From the NCBI RefSeq assembly GCF_037975245.1, contig NC_092562.1, forward strand, positions 20,349,054 to 20,413,053: DNA of 64,000 nt. The letters run 5' to 3'. Positions 58,947 through 64,000 of this stretch are shown piece after piece. Origin of the DNA: Apostichopus japonicus (taxonomy: Eukaryota > Echinodermata > Holothuroidea > Aspidochirotida > Stichopodidae). Below the pieces are notes generated by a model, which was given only the letters and a program-made list of their open reading frames with translations, had not been told where the DNA came from and made no database searches. The first letter of the stretch is position 1; each line of letters starts with the position of its first letter. The position numbers were made by a program, and so were the translations under genes.

Positions 58947-59484
58947 AAAATGAGCAACCAGATGTACACTTTTGCCTAAGAACCAAGTATTTCCCAAAAG
59001 TTTTTTTTTTTCATCCATAACCTTTTTGAAGATTGTCACCAGTCACACATCATGTTCGACCTCATTGCATGTCCTATGGATCATTGCTTTTGTAGGTGAT
59101 TCTACGTCACGGCCCACAATATCCGAAAGCCCCACTTTTCAAGGTTTTAAGCCCATTATTTGTTGAGAATTTGAAAATTCACATTTCTCGTGAATAAAAT
59201 CACTTGAAAACATACCCATAATGGTTGCACAAAATTCAATCTATGGATAACCAATATAGATAAACCTCCTTCAACCCCTATAACAGACAGGTCAAAATTG
59301 CACGAGTAGAGGAAAGTATGATGTATAATGTTGGTCAGGAAATTTTCTAAAATTCCGATACAGTTAATTTATTGGTGTAGAAATATTGCAACCTCTTATA
59401 ATGGCTATTGTAAAACTTGGTTGAAGGAACAGAAAAATAGCAGATATTTCCGATATCAGGTATATCGAAACCGAACACTACACA

Positions 59485-59930
59485 CATAGGCGTAGGTCCC
59501 GTAGGAGGCGGGGGCTGCAGCCCCCCCCCCCCCCCCCGCAACCAAATTTTTTCCAATTTTTTTCGGACACCTACTGAAAGAAAAATAAATAGCAATGAAT
59601 AGCTTAAAAATGATCTCCTTGGTAATTAAAATAAAGTTGTAAGCTTGGCCGACATTACTACTGTAAAAGAGAGTTTTGACATAAATGGATCTGTATGCTT
59701 TTTCTCCATCTACATAAGACATTTCGTTGTTTACATTAGCATTTGGCGGTATACTGTGCAACTTTCACGGACTGTGCGGTACACGATGTCATGCAATATA
59801 ATGACCGATGTTTGCTTATATGATATTGGCATCGATATGTTGAACATGCGCTTCGCGCGCGAAAAATGTTGGCTTTTTTTTCGGGCAAGTCATTACAGCC
59901 CCCAAATCCAATTGGGCTCCTACGCCTTTG
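59485..59930. mobile_element. hAT-like MITE nested in the transposon (446 bp)
   Basis: Termini CATAGGCGTAGG (left) and CAAAGGCGTAGG (reverse complement of right) match in 11 of 12 bases. The 8-bp direct repeat ACTACACA flanks it at 59,477-59,484 and 59,931-59,938, the target duplication length of hAT elements. A subterminal GGGGGCTGCAG/GGGGGCTGTAA motif and a run of 17 C (59,521-59,537) follow the left end. No transposase. Short open frames over this region are incidental. This is the innermost and so the youngest of three nested insertions. Confidence 0.8.
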
Positions 59931-60063
59931 ACTACACACATAGACAGTTTTTGAGGCTGTTCATCGTGGAAAATGCATTTCAATGCTCACTGATATGATG
60001 TTATATCTGCTCTTTGCTTTACAAATTCGAACAGGCGTGTAGCGAGTAATTGCCTGTAGGCAA

Positions 60064-60167
60064 ACTATCTAAGCGAAGCGCCACCATGAGTTGGCGCGAA
60101 GCGTACAAGAAAAATTTTGGCCGAAAATGCTTCCCAGATCGCTGGAAATGACACTTCCCAGGCCTTG
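60064..60167 (+). repeat. Internal ~100-bp direct repeat of the transposon, copy 2
   Basis: ACTATCTAAGCGAAGCGCCA... repeats the sequence at 58,844. It is preceded at 60,032 by CAGGCGTGTAGCGAG, which resembles the left terminus at 58,801. The 1.9-kb element may therefore be two related copies, one inserted in or fused to the other. Confidence 0.7.
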
Positions 60168-60534
60168 TAAGTTGCATCTAAGCATTGTCTATTTTGAAAT
60201 TACTAGCGATGTCATAAAGAAAATTTGCTCGGGGGGGGGGGGCGGTCGCCCCCTTCCCGAAATGTTCCCCGACGACTCGGTCGAGTTCAAGACCAGCCAC
60301 AGTTGGTTCCATATAGCACAATTCTACAATTGTTTAAGGCGTCCATACACACACACGCGTTATGATAGACCATATATAGTATTTATATAGATACATTAGT
60401 GAGAGAGGAAAAATGGAAACGTCAAAAATGGAGTTGTCGATGTAAGGGGTAGGGTGAGGCGCACACCCCTTCCGTAATCCTTGATCTGTCACTGGCTACC
60501 TGTGTAATAGGGATCAGCGCTTTAACTATGACTG

Positions 60535-60700
60535 TTCCTCTTCCTCTTTCCGAGGTCTTGGCTATCTTCTACTCCCTCCTTTCTCCCTTTTCCCTCTTTT
60601 TTTCTTTTTCTTTTCCCTTCCTTCCTCTCCTCCTTTTCTTTTTTTTCCCCCTCCTTTTCCCTTTTTTCTTCTCTTTTTTTCTCTCCTCTTTTCCTTACCC
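60535..60700. repeat. Polypyrimidine tract (C/T-rich low complexity)
   Basis: About 165 bp almost entirely of C and T on the plus strand, ending in CCCGGGGGGCGCGCGCCCCC near the right terminus of the transposon. The overlapping open frames on both strands (Phe/Leu/Pro-rich or Lys/Glu/Arg-rich) are artefacts of composition. Confidence 0.85.
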
Positions 60701-60746
60701 GGGGGGCGCGCGCCCCCAACGCCCCCCTGGATACGCACCTGCTATA

Positions 60747-61533
60747 TCATGGGAGACTATAATATCGATCTAACCAACAAACACAAATCCGCTAGTTTCT
60801 TAAACACTATTTACGCATACGGATTCACACCAACAATTAGCAAGCCCACCCGTATTATTGGTACTTCGGCCACCTTAATTGATAATATCATCACCAATGT
60901 TACCTATACCATTACATCAAGAATTCTGATTAACCGATCTAAGTGATCATATACCCATTTTTATTAAAGTTCCCGCCAGAAAAATATATACCAAAGAGCC
61001 CTATTCACGCTAGAAATTGTACTACCAATAATATAAGACGATTTGTATCAAAAATCAAAGAAAACGAATGGGACGATGTCCTCGATAAACATGACGTCAA
61101 TGTTGCTTATGATACATTTTACAATATTTTAGATTCAACTTATAATGATTGCTTTCCATACCGTAAAATAACTAAAATATGTAAAAAGAAACATCATTGG
61201 ATCACAAAGGGTATACTAACATCTATTCGAAGGGAAAATAAATTGTTCAAACGTTACATTAAAAATTCGACAGAAAGTAATGACTTCTTATAATACATTT
61301 CGTAATAAGCTTAATCATGTTATTAGATTCTCTATAAAAAGATTATATTTTAATAACAAATTTTATGATGCTAGAAATAATTCGAAGAATACCTGGAATA
61401 TAATTAATGAAATTCTTCATAATGATCGCGAAAAATCAACATATCCTGCTTCTTTCCAAAATGGCGATCGAGAGACCAATGACATATATCGCAAACGACT
61501 TCAATAACTTCCTTATTAATCTTGGTCCTTAAT
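60747..61533 (+). pseudogene. LINE ORF2, endonuclease C-terminal half and linker
   Basis: MGDYNIDL (from 60,749) and SATLIDNIITN (about 60,880) are APE motifs. The catalytic SDHIPI motif is present near 60,940-60,957 but in a different frame from the preceding piece. The next frame (60,943-61,293) includes WITKGILTSIRRENKLFKRY, typical of the linker before RT. A further shifted frame (61,280-61,507) carries NNSKNTWNIINEIL. At least three indels break this part. Confidence 0.8.
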
Positions 61534-62051
61534 TGGCAGACAAGATTACGAGCAAAGGGACGCATAATAAGTTTATGCATAAAATTATTAACAACAATTC
61601 GATTTTTACATTTCCTGTATGTGAGGAGGAACTTGCGACTGCTTGTCTAAAACCTTATAAAGCAGCAGGATATGATGATTTTAAGCCAGGTATAATTAAA
61701 CACATTATTCCTTTCATTACTAAGTCTTTGACTCATATTTGTAACATATCTTTTAATACTGGAACCTTTCCAGATTCGTTGAAAATTGCAAACGTTATTC
61801 CGATTTTTAAAAAGGGCGACGCAGATTTATACGAAAACTATAGACCCATTTCATTACTCTCATGTTTCTCGAAAATCATTGAAAGACTTATGTTTAATCG
61901 AATTTTTAATTTTCTTAACAAATATGACATTCTATGCAACCAACAATATGGCTTTCGACAATATCATTCTACTGAACTTGCACTGGCAGATGCCGTTGAC
62001 AAAATGTACAGCAGTCTTGATAATAATAATCTTGTTTGGGTGTGTTCCTAG
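61533..62051 (+). pseudogene. LINE ORF2, reverse transcriptase fingers
   Basis: A 172-codon frame with CLKPYKAAGYDDFKPG, VIPIFKKGD, NYRPISLLSCFSKIIERL and QQYGFRQYHSTELALADAVDK, the conserved motifs that precede RT motif A. It matches LINE fragment 1 (53,602-54,087) nearly residue for residue, showing one family. It runs into a stop at 62,049 through a frameshift directly before motif A. A second frame (61,786-62,079) is a shadow. Confidence 0.88.
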
Positions 62052-62520
62052 ATCTTTCCAAAGCGTTCGACACTATTGATCATACCATTCTACTTAGTAA
62101 ATTACAACATTATACGGCATTAGTGGAACGACGCTGAACTGGATCGATAGTTATATATCTAATCGGTATCAATATATCTCTTACAAAAACACTCATTCTC
62201 ATCTTGCAGAAATTCAATGCGGTGTTCCACAAGGCTCAATTCTAGGCCCTTTACTGTTTATTATATATGTCAATGACATCTGCCACGTTTCAGAAATCGC
62301 AAACATTACGTTATTTGCCGACGACACAAATATTTTTTTCGAATCAAATGAAAATGAAAATTCATTTCATATTAAAGTGTCTTCTGAATTACATGAATTT
62401 AATGACTGGTTTGCCTCTAATAAGCTAACGCTTAACATTGGCAATACGAATTATATTGTTTTTAGCTTTTCAGCTGGGATGAAGATATTTTTATGGGAGG
62501 TAAAATTCTCAAACAAGTAT
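62040..62520 (+). pseudogene. LINE ORF2, reverse transcriptase palm
   Basis: In shifted frames: [13 protein letters not shown] (motif A, about 62,044-62,082), GVPQGSILGPLLF (motif B, about 62,221-62,260) and LFADDTNIFF (motif C; FADD at 62,314-62,325). All catalytic aspartates are visible, but indels near 62,040 and 62,112 prevent one reading frame. Thumb-like FNDWFASNKLTLNIG follows at about 62,399. Confidence 0.85.
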
Positions 62521-63135
62521 TTTCTAATAAATTTTTATACATATTGATCATCAACTTTCATGGAGTGAACATATTTCTGTAGTGTGCAGGAAAGTTGCAA
62601 AGAATATAGGAATTTTATCAAAATTGAAACACTACTAATACCTGCCACAACAAATATTAAAGATCCTTTATCAAACTTTAGTGGTCCCACATTTTTCTTA
62701 TTGCTCGATAATTTGGTCTGGCACACGTGATAGTAATTTTACGCCACTTATTATATTACAAAAGAAAGCTGTCCGTCACATATCACATGCTGCACCACGT
62801 GATCACACTGCAGCCTTCTATTCAAGGATCTGAATGTATTGAAAATTAATGACATAATACGTGTAAATCTTGCCACCTTCACTTATAAGGCGTGAAATGG
62901 ACCCCTACCTAATGCATTTCATAATTATTTAATCAGTAATTCGGATATACATCACCGCAACACAAAACACGCAAATCATGCGCATTATCACAAGACGAAT
63001 ACCTCAACAGGAATGTTAAGCCTCAGAAATCGAGCAATAAGAACATGGGATTCTATTACTGACATTACTAAAAATAAATCATCCTGTAAAACATTTAGAA
63101 AATGTTTTATTAAAGAAATAATTGCATCATATTAA
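62520..63135 (+). pseudogene. LINE ORF2, C-terminal region
   Basis: Fragments in several frames: KKAVRHISHAAPRDHT (about 62,762-62,809) and LRNRAIRTWDSIT (about 63,020-63,058), ending at TAA near 63,133. These match LINE fragments 1 and 2. Function of this region is not established; a His/Cys-containing C-terminal domain occurs in several LINE clades. Confidence 0.75.
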
Positions 63136-63319
63136 TTAAAATATCATATAATTAATTTATTGTCGAAACGATTCATTTGGTACATATTTTTTCTTCTCTT
63201 TTCTTTCTTCAGGAAGTCTTCTACATTGTTAAGCTATTGTATGCCTTATAGAAGACTTCCTTTCACATTGTTTATGTGCACGTGAAAAAACAAAATAATC
63301 AAATCAAATCAAATCAAAT
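63136..63319 (+). other. LINE 3' UTR with perfect stem-loop and TCAAA tail
   Basis: GGAAGTCTTC (63,212-63,221) and GAAGACTTCC (63,251-63,260) form a perfect 10-bp stem with a 29-nt loop. CACATTG and GTGCACGTGAAAAA follow, then the tail TAATCAAATCAAATCAAATC to about 63,319. It is collinear with fragment 1 in reverse orientation (TTTGATT repeats, CACGTG, stem-loop). The hairpin and short tail repeat are likely the RT recognition end. Confidence 0.85.
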
Positions 63320-63690
63320 TTTCATATTTCGTGACGCACATCGGGGGGGGGGGGGGGGTGGAAAAATGAAGTCAACGAAGCTCCAGGAGAAATAGTCACT
63401 GGAGCAACTCATAAGTTAGAATACTTGTTGACATCTGTGGTAACGGATTCAAAATTTTTGTAATTACGAAATAATAAGAATAATTCTTAATTACGGAACA
63501 ATAATTCGTTATTGCGAAATATCAATTCATATAATTAAGAACAACCCAGAACATTTTTTTTTTCGTGCGGCACGGATAGGCTTGCGTAAGAAACTTGAGT
63601 ATGTACTTCCCTTCTAATTCTACAGCGGTAGTTAATATGGCGCTATACAGATTCATCAGACAAACATGTGCAGTGACCGTTTTAATCCGG
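63320..63690. other. Unassigned flank with poly-G run
   Basis: A run of about 16 G starts near 63,343, followed by AT-rich sequence with repeated TAATTACGAAATAAT-like motifs (63,450-63,535). No ORF of note, no RNA gene and no recognised repeat. It may be outside the LINE, or the remains of another TIR element with G-rich ends. Confidence 0.5.
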
Positions 63691-63915
63691 CGATGAATCT
63701 GGTGATAAATCTGAATCCTGGGATGAATCCTGTGATGAATCCTGTGACGAATCCTGTGATGAATCCTGTGATGAATCCTGTGATGAATCCTGGGATAAAT
63801 CCTGGGATGAATCCTGGGATGAATCCTGGGATGAATCCTGGGATGAATCCTATGATGAACCCTGGGATGAATCCTGTGATGAATCCTGGGATGAATCATG
63901 GGATGAATCATGGGA
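63691..63915. repeat. 12-bp minisatellite (GATGAATCCTGK)
   Basis: About 18-19 copies of GATGAATCCTGG/T with single-base variants (GACGAATCC, GATAAATCC, CTATGATG, TCATGG). Because 12 is a multiple of three, all frames without a stop in the unit stay open, giving Met-Asn-Pro-Gly/Val repeats on one strand and Ile-His-Pro-Arg/His repeats on the other. I see no start context, conserved flanks or second exon that would support coding. Confidence 0.9.
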
Positions 63916-64000
63916 TAGCTTCAGGTTGGTAGTAGATAGCAGTGAACTCCATCACAACAATGGTCACCCTTTAGTACACGTGCGGCCATGTGAAATTAAA

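Larger units (their letters stand above)
58801..60741. mobile_element. DNA transposon (non-autonomous) with CAGG...CCTG inverted ends, 1,941 bp
   Basis: The left end CAGGCGCGTATCCAGG and the reverse complement of the right end, CAGGTGCGTATCCAGG, match in 15 of 16 bases. Both ends have a G-rich subterminal stretch (CCCGGGGGG...GCGCG). The 5-bp CTATA occurs on both sides (58,796-58,800 and 60,742-60,746). Endonuclease motifs lie on both sides, so the insertion is in the LINE. No transposase is recognisable, so it is non-autonomous or decayed. Superfamily is not assigned: the CAGG ends suggest hAT-like, but a 5-bp duplication is atypical. Open frames inside are unrecognised and low-complexity. 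Confidence 0.75.
56300..63319 (+). mobile_element. Plus-strand LINE, near full length, carrying nested insertions
   Basis: A degenerate but nearly complete non-LTR retrotransposon: ORF1 (to 58,185), ORF2 with endonuclease and RT (58,182-63,135), and a 3' UTR ending in TCAAA repeats at 63,319. Without the two insertions it is about 4.5 kb. The 5' boundary is uncertain (56,230-56,370). ORF1 and ORF2 overlap by ATGA. Frameshifts and stops occur throughout, so it is inactive. CCHC ORF1, APE and RT without a visible RNase H domain fit the CR1/L2/Jockey-like group. Confidence 0.85.

Noticed and set aside
60522-60773. Lys/Glu-rich or Phe/Pro-rich small proteins
   Set aside because: These derive from the polypyrimidine tract inside the transposon; composition alone keeps the frames open.
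63522-63932. Repetitive proteins MNPG/MNPV (plus) or RIHPRIHH (minus)
   Set aside because: Both are translations of a 12-bp minisatellite, open because the unit is a multiple of three.

Overview
The window looks like repeat-rich, non-coding DNA from an invertebrate animal, possibly marine. The basis is the LINE, hAT-like and LTR-like fragments and the lack of any host gene, operon or bacterial signal. Phylum cannot be resolved from the sequence. I found no intact protein-coding gene. The open frames are by-products of the repeats or remains of mobile elements.

Bases 1 to about 52,664 are one uninterrupted head-to-tail satellite array of roughly 320 monomers of 164-165 bp. Each monomer has a tRNA-like core: an A-box-like motif and, 59 bp downstream, a GGTTCGAA B box. 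It also has a 10-bp bulged hairpin over the A box, a 7-bp hairpin further on, and a strong 3' splice-site-like motif 21 nt before a perfect GTAAGTAT donor-like motif. The array has higher-order repeats (HORs): a 47-monomer block (7,751 bp) followed by an expanded 54-monomer copy; a 13-monomer block (2,163 bp); a 24-monomer block (3,953 bp); and a 7-monomer block (1,150 bp). Subtypes change from left to right: A (1 to ~35.9 kb, with B and C patches), B (~35.9-44.6 kb), mixed B/C (~44.6-50.7 kb), and short, divergent D (~50.7-52.66 kb) at the edge. This resembles a centromeric or pericentromeric satellite and its border, but here the monomer looks tRNA-derived and possibly structured or transcribed.

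From 52,665 to 63,319 the flank is a pile of mobile elements. Two minus-strand LINE fragments (52,665-54,100 and 54,765-55,766) and one long plus-strand LINE (about 56,300-63,319) belong to the same or closely related families. They share a 3' stem-loop, and two have a TCAAA-type tail. The plus-strand LINE has ORF1 (CCHC zinc knuckles) overlapping ORF2 (APE endonuclease plus reverse transcriptase) by ATGA, with many frameshifts. Its ORF1 is split by a 557-bp TG...CA insertion that looks like a solo LTR. Its endonuclease is split by a 1,941-bp inverted-repeat transposon, which itself carries a 446-bp hAT-like MITE with an 8-bp target duplication. A ~307-bp repeat family (R) and a degraded tRNA-Pro-like sequence lie between the LINE copies.

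The last 680 bp hold a poly-G run and a 12-bp minisatellite. The elements do not form a pathway. The candidate new system is the tRNA-like, hairpin- and splice-signal-bearing satellite.
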